Both the position numbers and the translations under genes were made by a program. The notes below the pieces were generated by a model. That model did not search any database. It worked only from the letters and a program-made list of their open reading frames with translations, and was not told where the DNA came from. Positions 10,703 to 22,964 of a stretch of DNA of 64,000 nt are shown piece after piece. Numbering within the stretch: the stretch's first letter is position 1; each line of letters begins with the position of its first letter. Source of the stretch: Cornus controversa (lineage: Eukaryota; Streptophyta; Magnoliopsida; Cornales; Cornaceae); contig CM048845.1 in NCBI GenBank assembly GCA_026545225.1, forward strand, positions 87,881,033 to 87,945,032. Direction: 5' to 3'.

Positions 10703-12249
10703 TAATTTAAAATATAGTATAAAAGGGTTTATTGCACCACATTGGAGATTTTGTGGGGATTTTTGCCAAACAACTATAAATGAACAAAAGAGCAAGTTAA
10801 GTTAGATATGGTTTTGAAGAGGACGAGACAAACACCAAATTTAGAATAGCTAGCGCCAAACAAACCGTTCACAAAAATAATCAAGTGGGCTGGCTAAGCG
10901 ATCAATTTTCCGCAACGTGTGCAATGCTAGGCCCATCAAAGTATATTACAAGCCTTGGTGGGTCATATGGGTGCCATTCTTTTGTTGGTCTTTCTCTTAG
11001 ACATTAGCATTACTAACACGATCCATCAATTTTACTCCACAAGCCTCACTTTTTGAGGATTCAAAGCCCAAGTGGCAAAAGTTGTAACATGCCCCAAATA
11101 TTACAATCTAAAATTAGACATCCTTCATATTTTGTGGATATTCTGGCCAATCTACTAGTGGATGCTAACCTTTTACATTGCTTAGTTCAACTATAAAACT
11201 CATGTTATTAAACGTATATGAGAACACTGATTCAAGTATGACACATTTACTTAGTGTAAAATATTTACAAACCACACCCCTGTGGTTTAATGGTATCTTT
11301 TCTCTTTTGAAAGGTAAATTGCTTCTATCAAATAAATGATAGTGTTACACTTTAATACTATTTGGAGAAAAAATAAGGAAATAAACTATTCTAATGAATT
11401 TACCACCCTTCCCTTTCACATTTAAAAGGCAAAAATATGTAGGTAAGGAGAGGGTAGACAAATATAAAGATTGTGTGGGATAAAACATGCCCAAGACTCG
11501 TATGGTATTTTGATTTTGTCTTTTATAAAAGTAAGGGCAAAATTGGTATAAGAAAATTTTCATTAAACTTTGTAATCTTTTCTTTTCATTTTCACTCATT
11601 CTTTTGGAGGATAACAAACTTATTCATTAGGTGTAATTTGTATCCCTCTAAAACTCTTCTATTTTCTTCTAAAATTTTATACCAAACACAATATATCATT
11701 TCTCTCCATTACCTCTGTTTCTTTTCCTTTCATTTCTTTTCAACCAAATTGCGTCTAAGGAAAGGGAAGGGAAGGAAAAAAAGATAAAGCATGCTTCCAC
11801 TGTTTTCGATGTATAATTTTTTATTTTGGTCAAAAGTTAAAAAGATGTTATTATATACCCTTCTTTGTTAAACTCTATGGGATTAGATTTATACTTTTTT
11901 CTATAATAAGAGAGTGGTGATAAAATAATTTCAGTATTAGCTCAATTGGTGTGACGTCTCATTCTTTAAAAGAGATGTTTAAAGTGTCACTGTAAGCATG
12001 TGTGGGTACGAGTGAGTATTTACCTAACTAAAAAAGGGAAAAAATAGTCTCATTATTGCCAAGAAAGTCACACACTCAAATTTCTTTTCTTTTTTTGCTT
12101 TCGGAAAGATCAAACAAGTATATAAATATATATGTATGTGCATAAGATTTACAATGTTGAGGCCTGTACAGCTGTACATCTTTGGAGAGAGGCCAGGGAA
12201 TAAGTAATAACGAGTCCGTTACAGTAAGAATAAGAAAGCACAGAAATAA
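10703..12249. other. Intergenic DNA, no gene seen
   Basis: AT-rich with pyrimidine-rich patches (11560-11780). Two overlapping ORFs on opposite strands at 11345-11787 are low-complexity and have no motif. The segment around 11600-11760 resembles the CTTTTCCTTTCATTTCTTTTC arm of the Tourist-like element at 41162-41585, but a matching partner arm was not found. Confidence 0.35.
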
Positions 12250-12306
12250 AATAATGGGCCATAGAATTAGGCCCAATCCATTTTAAAGCTAAAGCCCAAA
12301 CCCATA
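12250..12306. promoter_or_regulatory. Cluster of TGGGCC/GCCCA (site II-like) motifs
   Basis: Within about 55 bp there are ATGGGCCATAG, AGGCCCAATCC, AAGCCCAAAC and ACCCATAAAAC. Clusters of TGGGCC/GCCCA are typical of promoters of housekeeping and organelle-related plant genes. No clear gene starts beside it, so its target is unknown; it could also be a promoter relic. Confidence 0.25.
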
Positions 12307-12709
12307 AAACAAAGGGAAGGAAGCTCTTGAAGACACTTTGGAAGGAACAAAATCATTTCTCCTATTCCTTTCACCACTTTTACATCCCTGATGGTAATTT
12401 ACCATTTTTAAAACCCCTTCTTTTTTCATTTTTATTTTTATTTTTATTTTTAAGTTTTTGGGCAAGGCAAAACCCTCTTCTTAATTTCCGAAAAAAAAAC
12501 CCTCCTCTTAATTTGATCAAATAAAACCTCAAATTATGATAAATAAAATTGCATGCGTGGAGTCTACCATAAACATGAAATTGAGCTTCTTTACATCACA
12601 GATACCTACCATCGAATTAATGGCTGCGATTGCACGAAAGAGAACGAGATCCACGGAGGAAAAGAAAATAAAAGAAAAAGATGGGTGGGCTTGAAGATCA
12701 TATTTAGTT

Positions 12710-13053
12710 CTACCAAAAACATCTCAACATGTTGATGAGAAAATGAAACAAATAATTATGTGGATCAAGCAATTCTTGTCTAAGTACAAATCGCTCCAAG
12801 TTGAAACTTCGAGGGAGGAGATCACTGTAGTACAACAATGTCGTGACCGTCGCCGCTGGACGCATCACCAGTGCCGTCATTAGCCTCGCTACTGACTGAA
12901 ACATCAATGACATAATAGACTGCAACAACAACAACAATGCCATATATCATAACAACCCATCATATACATATACATATGTCAATATAAAATATACTGTATA
13001 TAAACAAAATACAGAGAGATATAAAACCAATGGCCGGCATATCAAAACAACCC

Positions 13054-13108
<55 letters not shown>

Positions 13109-13147
13109 TCTTAAAGTCCTAATAGGCTAATATATATAAACACCTAA

Positions 13148-13187
<40 letters not shown>

Positions 13188-13196
13188 GCTTACCAT
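12710..13196 (-). CDS. Possible small two-exon gene, unknown function
   Basis: On the minus strand an ATG at 13196-13194 is followed at once by a good donor (GTAAGC). The 270-bp intron contains an (AG)17 and a (TA)26 run and ends in a run of GTT triplets plus CAG. Exon 2 (12919-12710) then continues the frame for 69 codons to TAG. The product, about 70 aa, has a hydrophobic N-terminal half (MSIMSLMFQSVARLMTALVM) and contains LLPRSFNLERFVLRQELLDP. I do not recognise a family. A very short first coding exon makes the model weak. A non-coding transcript or a chance frame are the alternatives. GC content is somewhat higher than in the flanks. Confidence 0.35.
13056..13107. repeat. (TA)26 microsatellite
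   Basis: Uninterrupted TA dinucleotides, inside the proposed intron of the small minus-strand gene. Confidence 0.95.
13151..13184. repeat. (AG)17 microsatellite
   Basis: Uninterrupted AG run just inside the donor site of the proposed small minus-strand gene. Confidence 0.95.
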
Positions 13197-13880
13197 GGCT
13201 TTAGTTGAGAATGAAGAAGAATCATGTTGGATTAAGTGCAATGGATGTTTTTGGCATTTTAGAGAGAGAGAGAGAGGTGATTCAGTGGGTTTTGCTTTGC
13301 TGGTTTTGATTTATTTCTTTTTGCTGTCAATCTTCCAGCTGATGTTCAGACTTACACTTGCATGTATCAATTCAATTGAGAGGGGTGACTGAGAAACCCA
13401 AGAGAGGACCGACGCTAGAGTTCTGAAGAACTCAGAGCAAACAATTGGGACTCGTTGCTGCCAACTTTGGGCCTATCGCTAAACCACCTGTCATGATTCA
13501 CTACAGACAGTGACATATACTTTGCCCATTTTTTTATACAAGTTAAATATACTACTTTATATATTAGATATAATCACGATATATTAAAGGAAGTTTCTTG
13601 CCTTGATGGTCAAGACACAATAGACACAAGGCATACCAAAATTAAAATTGTGGCAAATTCTTGAGTTTTTATGGGATTTTGGTTTGCGTGGCGTGATCTC
13701 AATTTTATTATGAAAACTATTAGCTACAAAACTATTGGCTACAAAACATGGTATTGCCAAGTTCTGAAATATTTTTTATTTTTGTTCTAAATATAACTAT
13801 TTAAGTCCATCGGTGCAAGAGGGAAGACATCGATAATAGGAAGAAGCAATAATCCGGCTTGGTTTTTCCTTCGAAAAATA

Positions 13881-13967
13881 CTCTCTCTCTTTCAAAATTT
13901 TTGAATACTTCGAAAACTTTGTGAGTCACAGGTTTTGAAGTACCTATATATTTTGAAATAGAGGGAA
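13881..13967. mobile_element. Decayed Stowaway-like MITE (copy 3)
   Basis: TA followed by CTCTCTCTCTTTCAAAAT, a central GTGAGTCACAGG and an end TATTTTGAAATAGAGGGA. It matches the 9.2- and 9.6-kb palindromes position by position (including GTGAGTCACAG and GAAGTACC.ATATATTTTG) but is much diverged and shorter. Confidence 0.65.
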
Positions 13968-15253
13968 TATTTTTTAATAACACTACAAGAAGAAAAAAGT
14001 CTTCAACTTTATTCAATTTTTTGAAAAATCTTTTCTAAAAGGGCAGTGCATAAAACCTCCCAATATAGAAAATGTGTAAAAACCCTTCTTTATTCACAAA
14101 ACTCTCTTCATTTTTCAATTTGAATAAATAAGGACAAATCTTTAATTTGAATAATAAAATGACTAAAATATCCTTACTTTATAAATAATTAATAAAAAAA
14201 GAAATCCAAAACTTGAAATTACAAAAAAGGTACTTTTGAATTTTCAAAAAAGTATGACATTATCAATTTGTAATAGGGGTAATTTGCTTCAAATTTTAAA
14301 ATTATAGAAATTTAATGCACATACCAAATAACAGGATCTACGAGGATAGGAAAACAGAAAATAGTTTGAAAATGAAAATTTTAACTGTTTTATAAAGATT
14401 GTTCTCTTAAAATTAAGTTAATATTTTATAGTTCCTTTTATTTCCAGGTGTGGTCGGATTACCCTATCTACCCTGGGTCCAGACTTGAACTTCACCTGGA
14501 CGAGCGCTTGGCATAACACCGGATCAAAGATTGGATTTGACTCTAATAGCAAATATAACGGATTGGACATTTATCCAAAAACTCAAAAGCTTAAATTAAT
14601 AAGTAGTGTTGTCTACCCACATTTACATGCTTCATCGGAATCCGGACAAATCCCTCTAAAAGAAGCCCACTACATATATATTTTGATAATATCTTTAATT
14701 TTTTTTTGAGACAAGGAAAGATACTTTTTTATATTTTAAAGTAAATGTCGAAGATTTATGTACCCATAGTGACAATGTTAGTGTGAGTTTTATTGTCACG
14801 GTTGAAAAAATAATAATAATAATAATAATAAAGAAATATGGAATTGGAGAGTAGCCGGCACAAAGATGCGTTAAGGTGAAACCTTTTCAAAGGAATCATT
14901 CCATTGAAAGAGTCATGTAAACAAAAACAAATCCATTTATATAATGATACATTCGGGTTGCCAATGGGCCGGTCCATGAGTAAGTTACAAACATGCCCCA
15001 ATGATCTGTGCAACTTCAGTTATTACTTATCAGCAATATACAAGGACGTTTCCCATAAAGTAGAGAAAATGAATCAGATTATATATCTATATATATATAG
15101 AAACATTAAAATGTATTTGATAGTAGGTGTTTTAGGTCACTATCAATTCCTTGAAGTCATCTTCCCAGGTTGCCTCCTGACGTTCATCTTGGTATCAAAA
15201 TTTGGAATTATCGCAACAATTTGCCGAATTCTACAAGGGTCAATTCATACTTT

Positions 15254-15256
<3 letters not shown>
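13968..15256. other. Intergenic DNA, no gene seen
   Basis: Two ORFs (14485-14709 and 14904-15257) lack recognisable domains, and their codon use resembles background. An ATT/AAT triplet run lies at about 14808-14831. Confidence 0.4.

Positions 15257-15310
<54 letters not shown>
15257..15310. repeat. (AT)27 microsatellite
   Basis: Uninterrupted AT dinucleotides, 54 bp. Confidence 0.95.
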
Positions 15311-15315
<5 letters not shown>

Positions 15316-15336
15316 GTCGTGGCATCATCCAAGTCT

Positions 15337-15494
15337 GTCAGTGAAATCCTCTATGTTACTAGTTACTTTCTCAGTGATGTTTGTTGAATGGTTCCAATGG
15401 TGGTACTTAGGAATTGTCAGTGAAATCCTCTATGTTACTAGTTACTTTCTCAGTGATCTTTGTTGAATGGTTCCAATGGTAGTACTTAGGAATT
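15337..15494. repeat. Two direct copies of a 79-bp sequence
   Basis: Copies at 15337-15415 and 15416-15494 start GTCAGTGAAATCC and end TACTTAGGAATT. They differ at only about two positions, so the duplication is recent. It lies about 300 bp upstream of receptor kinase copy A. Confidence 0.9.
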
Positions 15495-15785
15495 GTCTTC
15501 AACAATATATATATATATATATTAAGGTATCTTTAATGGATAAAGATGGCATCTGATTTCTTGTACTGCAAATAGAACAATAATGGGGATTAATTAAACT
15601 TTCTCCTCAACTAAGTAAGGTTGAACTTTGTCCTCATTTGTGCACTAATGCAAAGTTCAACACATAATCATCCAAATATGCTAAGTTTCTTAGCATGATT
15701 AAACACTTGGGGGGGGTGTTCCTTTTACTTATTGTCACTTTGAACAGTTTATGAATAAACCTGGTTCAAGCAAACAACACACATC

Positions 15786-18430
15786 ATGAAACAAATCTGG
15801 CAAACTCTAGTCTTCGCGGCCAGCAACATCTTCAAATTAGGTTTCTTCAAACTCAATCCATCATCAAAAGAACATTACTTTGGATTGCGGTCCATCAAAA
15901 ATCGGCCTGGGAAAGTAGTGAAGAATCCAATTAATGGTTTATTCGGAGTTCTAATATTAGCCCTAAGCAGTAAATTCAAAATAACAAGCAGTGCAGGAGA
16001 GCTGCCTCTTTTAAGCTCCCACCACAGAAGAAATGATAGTAATCCAAGTGCTTCTCTATTGCCTTCTACGAATTTGGTTCCATGGGAAGTGAATCCCAAT
16101 GAAACTGCAGCCTACGATTCAAGGCAACTCATTGAATATTGTAAATTGTTCATGGTTTCTACGCCTGAGGAAGAAGTGGACAGTAACAATAATACAAATG
16201 CTGATGATGTTGGTGGCTCTGGACCCTCATGCTGGTCCGAGGGCAAGAATTTTGACCGAAAAATAGGCTTACTTAACTTAAGCCACTTAAAACCTCGCTT
16301 TTTCTGTGATCCATCAATGAGCCACACCGAATGTGAAGGCATGTGCAGGGCTAATTGTGGTTGTGATGTTTATGCAGCTGTATACGATGATGATACTGGG
16401 TGTGTATATTGGGTGGGAAAAATAGACTTCATTGAAAGAAATTTCGCTGGTATATACTACATACGAAATTCAAGTAACAGCAGCGACAATTCCAACACCA
16501 CCGAGGGTAAGCATACCTGTGTTCTGGGTTGGGGATGTCTAGGCTCCATAAAAAGAAAATATATGCATGTATGTAGACATAGACATAGACAGAAGTACAT
16601 TACCTTATTTCTATTTTATCTCACAGGACGCGAGCCATCTCCTGCTCCTACTCAGCTTCCTAACACATTTGACCCTTATGGAACTACAACTGAACATGGT
16701 AAAGAAAGTAATATAACAAGGTGGTGGTGGGTATTGTTCCTCGTGGCAATTTTAGCAGTGTTCCTCCATCGCTCACTTCATTATTTAAGAGCAAAAAGTC
16801 TTGAAGCACCTAAAAGACAAGATGATTTTCAAAGTAAGTTCCATTACAAATTATAAAGATATTAGTATATGAGTAATTACTTTGATTTCATGTGTGCTGC
16901 AGAGGAAAATGCAAGCAAAGAAATGTCATCACTTGAAATGGGAACATGGATTAAATCTTCCCACAGACATATTAGTGCAGATAAGCTTGAAAAAGGTGAG
17001 AAATTAGGTGACTTTTATTCGTTCAGCTATGCAAGCATATTGGCTGCTACGGACAACTTTTCTCCCACAAACAAGCTTGGAGAAGGTGGGTTTGGACCTG
17101 TTTATAAGGTAAACGTATGAAGACTTGAACTAAGTGCATGGATTCAAATCCTTTTATCTGTTAGAGAAAAGAGAGCCTAAGAAATCAACAGTTAACATAG
17201 AGATACAACAATCTATAGGGTATAGTGCCCAATGGACAAGAAATAGCTGTGAAAAAACTTTCAACTCGTTCCAGTCAAGGACTCGTGGAGTTCAAGAATG
17301 AGATTATGCTTATTGCCAAACTCCAACATACGAACCTTGTTAGGCTTTTGGGTTTTTGCATGCAAGGCAAAGAGAAGCTGTTAGTCTATGAGTTCATGTC
17401 GAACAATAGCTTGGATTCTTTTCTCTTTGGTATGTATGGCATCTAAAATTATCTCCTTATTTGCGATACTTTTACCTAGACTTCAAAAACTAAGTCTTTA
17501 ACTACATTCATAAACACACTTCGACAGATCCTACTAAAAGGGAAATCTTAAATTGGAAGAAGCGTCGAGTTATCATTGAAGGGATCGCTCAAGGACTCCT
17601 CTATCTTCACAAATATTCGAGATTAAAAGTGATCCATAGAGATTTAAAACCTAGTAACATATTACTTGACAATGATATGAACCCCAAAATATCAGACTTT
17701 GGAATTGCCAGAATGTTTGATCGAAATGAATCCAAAGCAAGTACAAACAGAATTGTTGGGACATAGTAAGAAAACACCTCTTTTATGTGTTTCATCTCCT
17801 TACCAAGCATCATTTTTACTTGCATTGTAATTACATTTAATATTGAATCCAGTGGTTACATGTCTCCCGAGTATGCCATGGAGGGAATTTTCTCAGAAAA
17901 GTCTGATGTCTTCAGCTTTGGGGTCATAGTTGCTGAGATCATTAGCGGCAAGAGAAATACTAGTTTCTCTAACATGGATTGCCCACTCAACCTGATCGGA
18001 TATGTAAGTTAAATAGTATAAACTGAATCCTTGTCTGAATAATATCAATTACAAACAATTTAGAATTAAATTATGAGTAAAGATTGAATTGTAACTAACC
18101 TTCTTGATGAAAATGTTATAGGCATGGGGCTTGTGGAAAGAAGGTAAGAGTTCAGAGCTAATTGATCAAACGATGAGTGACTCGTGCTCCAGAAATGAAT
18201 TGCAGAGATGCATCCAAGTGGCTCTCCTGTGCGTACAAGATAGTCCAACAGATAGGCCTACCATGTCTGATGTTGTTTCTTTGCTCACAAACGAAAACAC
18301 GCCTCTCCCAACTCCGAACAAACCTGCATTTTGTTTTGGAAGAAGTGAAAGAGAGTTAGACTTCAACAAACACAAGTCACAAAATTGTTCTCTGAATTTT
18401 GTAACAATTTCTACATTAGAAGCTAGATAG
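15786..18430 (+). CDS. Copy A: CES101-like G-type lectin receptor kinase with shortened ectodomain
   Basis: Seven exons: 15786-16506, 16627-16833, 16903-17108, 17219-17429, 17528-17765, 17853-18003 and 18122-18430; 680 codons with continuous phase. The cytosolic Ser/Thr kinase is complete: P-loop [11 protein letters not shown] (ending residue 378), ATP-binding Lys390 (AVKKL), HRDLKPSN at about 485, DFG at about 505, and [11 protein letters not shown]. Ahead of it is a membrane segment (about 265-285, after RWWW) and a PAN-like domain with [20 protein letters not shown]. The N-terminal 150 residues keep only a scrap of bulb-lectin ([11 protein letters not shown]); there is no obvious signal peptide and no S-locus glycoprotein region, against about 410 ectodomain residues in copies D and G. 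It is either a divergent receptor that has lost its lectin domain or a gene whose true first exon is misread. It ends in TISTLEAR rather than the array's usual IEMEAR. Confidence 0.75.
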
Positions 18431-19370
18431 AGGTACAGGTTGTACAGGTTCCATAATATTTCATTTGATACATCTAAAATGTTTCTAACAGTGTAATGTA
18501 GAAGGTCTTCTATAATCAAAATCAGCCTGACAATATTGGGCCATATAAATTGTGGGTTGTAGCAAACTTTTTATCACGGACTGCTAAGAAGTACAGAGGA
18601 ATAGAATAAACTTTGCTAGAATTTTGACTGTAGAAATATTACCATGAAGCCATGACCACCCTATAATATGTTGCCATTTCAAACACTGTTATGGAATTCA
18701 TGTTTCTTTTTCTAATATTGTTCTCTGTAGAATTCACTGGGTTTTTGAAGTAATCATATAGGAATAGTACTGTTCTTTCATCTAGCAAATACTTTTAAGT
18801 GGACACTGTGGATCATGAAGCTTCACCACCATCAGATGGGGTGCAACCCATGGTAAATCTTCTTGATATTCTGTTGATTTGAAAATTACAAAGTAATTTA
18901 TCTTTTCTCCATCCGCATGTTGGCTACTGAAAAAATTGAAACAATACTGAGAGAATAATCTCTCTTCCCTGCATATGATATGACAAAAGAGGTGGAAAAC
19001 TAGAACCACTGTTGTCTGCTTACTATAAAGTAATCGAAAACTGACTCTCACTACTAACTTGAAAGGCCAAATTACAATAATTCTTTTACCAACAACTTCA
19101 TGATCATGACTGTAGACAATAGACCAATGGCAGCATAAAATGGTACTATATCTCTTGGTCAATAATCATCTCATCTAATTTATGGGGACTACCCTGCACT
19201 AAATTCATATTGTACCTTCTGCTCGTCTCATATCATCTTAAAAAAAACAAAAATAGTACCTCTTGGTCAAAAATAGCAAGGAAAGACTCAAGTAGCAGGG
19301 CTGGGAAAGAGAATAGTCATATACAAGAATGGGTCATAAACCATCTCTGAAGTCTGAACTGCCATCAATG
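18431..19370. other. 3' flank of copy A and spacer to copy B
   Basis: No gene. Around 18955-19085 the sequence matches the 3' flank of D (about 39590-39720) and G (about 59160-59280), sharing TGTCTGCTTA.TATAAAGTAAT and CTTGAAAGGC. The spacer was therefore copied together with the receptor genes. The 126-codon minus-strand ORF at 18782-19162 lies in this non-coding spacer and has no motif. Confidence 0.6.
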
Positions 19371-20355
19371 ATGGCTACCAAAAGAAATTTTCTACTCATC
19401 CTCAATTTGTCATGCTACATCTTTCTCATCAACCTTTCAACAGACAATCCTAGAGGACCAACAGCTTAGGGATTGGGAGCACCTGAATTCAGCCAACAAG
19501 ATCTTAAAATTGGAATTCTTCAGCCCTGGCTCTATGAAAAACTGTTATCTAGGAATATTTTACAGCATACCAGTTAATGGCACATTCTTTGATTCTGACC
19601 TTCGGGCAGTGTGGGTTGCCAACCAAGACAACCCAATTCCTGATGCATCAGGAAAATCTTATGATCGACGACAATGGCACGTTGAAGATTTCATATGGTG
19701 GTGGAAATCATCATATTGACCTAAGTTCTGTTACACTAACAAGTAATACAAGTGTTAGACTATTGGATTCTGGTAAACTTGTGTTGAGGGAACTAAATTT
19801 AGATGGGTCTACAGGTCAAATTTTGTGGCAAAGTTTTGATTATCCTACTGACACACTTCTACCCGGAATGAAACTTGGAATTAACTTCAAAACTGGGCAA
19901 AAATGGTCATTCACTTCATGGATCAGTTACAAAGTACCTTCCTCAGGGTCTTTTACCTTTGGAGGAGACCCCAATGGTACAAGTCAATTGATCATTTGGT
20001 GGCAAGGAGATATCTATTGGTCTAGCGGCTATGGCACAATGGGCATTTCGACTTTGCATCTGAATGATCTTACAATGACTATTATAATTTCAGCTATGTT
20101 TCAAATCAGGACGAGAAGTATTTAATATATGCAGTGACGTAATCACCTCCGATGCCGGGTGTGTTGAAGAGAAATTACCAGAGTGCAGGAATGAGAACTA
20201 CTGGTTCGATCAAAGACAAGATTATATATTTGGTGATGGATTCAAGTTTGATGAAAGTAACAACTTGAGTTGCTTTGATTGTCAGGCCAAGTGTGTCAAC
20301 AATTGTTCATGTGTGGCTTTTGCCTCAGCAAATGACAATGGAACAGGTTGTGAAA

Positions 20356-20660
20356 TATCGATGTGGAAGGAAAAACTCAATATTCCAATATCACAAATAA
20401 TGATTACATTCCCCTCTATATATAGATGATAATACTCATCTATTTTAGGGATATTTACAACTTACCTAGGAAAGAATCAAAACTACCTAAAACAGAAAGC
20501 TATAAAAATGGAAACTCATATCTACGGATTTGGTAACAGACTACCAAATCTCCTAAAATTATGGGATAAGAAAACATGATCTGTTAGCTGTAGATCTCTT
20601 CAATCTTAGCCCCTAACATTGCTGACAGATCATCAAATTAAATCTCCCTATAATTCTACA
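20356..20660 (-). repeat. 3' LTR of the copia element
   Basis: 305 bp, the same length as the other LTR. By eye the two differ at six positions, all transitions. Confidence 0.93.
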
Positions 20661-20667
20661 CTCCCCC

Positions 20668-21141
20668 TCAAGCTGGGTGGTAAATATTTATTAACCCCAG
20701 CTTGGAACTCAGATCATCAAACACTTTTCTCGGTAGAGCCTTGGTAAGAATGTCAGCTGTTTGAAGGCATGTAGGCACGTACAACATCTTGATTATTCCT
20801 TCCTCGATCTTCTCCTTTATGAAATGTCGATCAATTTTCACATGTTTTGTTCTATCATGATGTACTGGATTTTTAGCAATGCTGATTGTTGACTGATTAT
20901 CACAGAACATTTTCATAGGTTCTTCATCTGAAATCTTTAATTCCTTTAGCACCCTTCTTAACCATATTCCCTCACAAATGTCGTGCGCCATTGCCCGGAA
21001 TTCAGCTTCTGCACTGCTCCTTGACACCACTGATTGCTTCTTACTTCTCCATGTGACCAGATTACCCCACACATATGTGCAGTACCCTAAAGTTGATCTT
21101 CGGTCTTGTACTGATCCTGCCCAATCTGCATCGCTAAACAC
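20668..21141 (-). pseudogene. Copia RNase H domain (C-terminal pol)
   Basis: A 157-codon open stretch with SDADWAGSVQDRRSTLGYC, the KKQSVVSRSSAEAEFRAM segment, CDNQSTISIAKNPVHHDRTK and the final DILTKALPR, the classical copia RNase H series. The catalytic acidic residues of SDADWA, AEAEF and DNQS are present. It ends just inside the 3' LTR junction. It is part of a pol frame that is broken upstream. Confidence 0.92.
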
Positions 21142-21247
21142 TTCGGTATCTCTTCTTTAGTTCTTCTCAAAAAATAATCCTTTACCTGGTGTTAGTTTCA
21201 AGTATCTCAGGATTCTATACACAGCCTCCATGTGTTCTTCATTTGGA

Positions 21248-22748
21248 TTATTCATGAATTGACTTACCATGTTGACAGAAAAACCAATATCTGGTTGTGT
21301 GAGATAGGTATATTAGTTTACCCACTAATCTTTGGTATCTCCCTTTATCCACGGGTGCACAATTTTCCTTAGCTCCTAGTTTGGTTGTTGGATCCATAGG
21401 AGTATCTGCCGACTTACACCTGAGCATTCCAGTCTCTTTTAAGAGATCCAGGACATATTTTCTTTGTGAGACAGAGATTCCCTTTCTTGACCTTGCAATC
21501 TCTATACCTAGGAAGTATTTGAGATTCCCAGAGATTCCCAAGGTCTTTGATCTCAAATTCTGCAGCTAGAAAACTTTTGATGGTGCGGATTTCCTCTTCA
21601 TAATCTCCTGTTAGAACTATGTTGTCCACATATACAATGAGGACAACAAGCTTTCCTGCAGGAGAGTGTTTAACAAATAGAGTATGGTCCGTCTAACATT
21701 GAGAGTAGCCATGTTTCTTAACTACCTTTGTGAATCTTTCAAACCAGGCTCTTGGAGATTGCTTGAGCCTATATAGAGATCTCCAAGTTTACAAACTTTG
21801 TTGCATGTAGTTTGTGTCTCAAATCCTGGGGGAATTTCCATGTAAACTTCTTCAGCTAGGTCCCCATTTAGGAAGGCATTCTTGACATCTAGTTGGTGGA
21901 GAGGCCAGTCAAGGTTTGCAGCCAAAGATAGTAGAACCCGAACTGTGTTTAACTTGGCTACAGCGGCAAATGTCTCCTCATAGTCGATTCCGTATGATTG
22001 GGTGAATCCCTTTGCAACCAGCCATGCCTTGAATCGATTAACACTCCCATCTTCATTATATTTGACTGTGAAGATCCATTTGCAGCCTACTGGGCATTTT
22101 CCGGCTGGTAGTTCTGAGATTTCCCAGGTTCCATTTTTTTCAAGTGCATGAATTTCTTCATACACTGCTGATTTCCACTCAGGTGAGTTGAGAGCTTCTT
22201 GTATATTATTAGGAACCTGGATGTTGTCGAGGTTGGCAACAAATGCTTTGAACTTTGGTGAAAAGTCCTTCATATGATACAAATGTGTATATAGGGTGTT
22301 TTGTGCATGATCTTACACCTTTTCTCACAGCAATAGGGAAGTCACTATCATCATTAGTTTCGGGATTATAGTTACCTGAAAGATCTTCACTTGATCTAAG
22401 ACTTGGGTCAGACTCTTGGGTTTGCTCAAGAGATGCTTGTTGTTCCATCTCCTTTTGGTTCTTTCTCCTCCTTAAGTAGGTAATCAACTCATCATTCTTT
22501 GTTGATTGAATAGTGTCCAGATTTTGAGGTGGATTAGTAGGCGATTGATCTTGAGAAGGAGATTCAAGGAAGAGATTTTGAGGAGGAATGGATTCATGAT
22601 TTAGTGATGGGCAGGGTTGGTCAGAATTAGGAGAGAAATGAGATGATTCTTCAATATCCCAAAGCTGGAATTCCTGGATAAAATTAGTCTCCCCTTGAAC
22701 ATCAGATTTGGGGAAATAAGGTTGTTGGTCAAAGAAGTTGAAATCCAT
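21248..22748 (-). pseudogene. Copia reverse transcriptase region, broken
   Basis: The RT core is recognisable in pieces. 22282-21722 holds W..A..EE..AL.KNGTWE, KWIFTVKYNEDGS, RFKAWLVAKGFTQ, DYEETFAAVAKLNTVR and QLDVKNAFLNGDL. 21640-21414 holds the palm box. 21556-21248 holds [12 protein letters not shown] and the following SADTPMDP segment. The palm box reads YVDN (Asn codon at 21621-21623) where copia elements have YVDD. Frameshifts separate the pieces near 21720 and 21550. The stretch 22300-22748 is the low-complexity linker between integrase and RT. Confidence 0.9.
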
Positions 22749-22964
22749 GGAGTGATAGAATTGTTTAGTGACCAGTGAGTAGCACTTATATCCTTTTTGA
22801 GTTGGAGAGTACCCAAGGAAAATACATTTAAGAGCTCTAGGATCAAGTTTGTCCCTGTGTTGTTGATGGACATAGACAAAAGCTGAGCACCCGAAAACTT
22901 TGAATGGGATGGTGGAGATGAGACGAGTATTGGGAAAGGACTGAAGAAGAATTTGACAAGGAGT

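Noticed and set aside
11345..11787. Possible Tourist-like MITE (CTTTTCCTTTCATTTCTTTTC followed by AACCAAATTGCGTCTAAG)
   Set aside because: Only one arm resembles the 41162-41585 element; no matching opposite terminus or TAA duplication could be found.
14485..15257. ORFs of 74 and 117 codons on the plus strand
   Set aside because: No recognisable domain, background-like composition, and they end in or next to a (TA)n run.
18782..19162. 126-codon minus-strand ORF after copy A
   Set aside because: It lies in the duplicated 3' spacer; the homologous spacers of D and G do not keep the frame.
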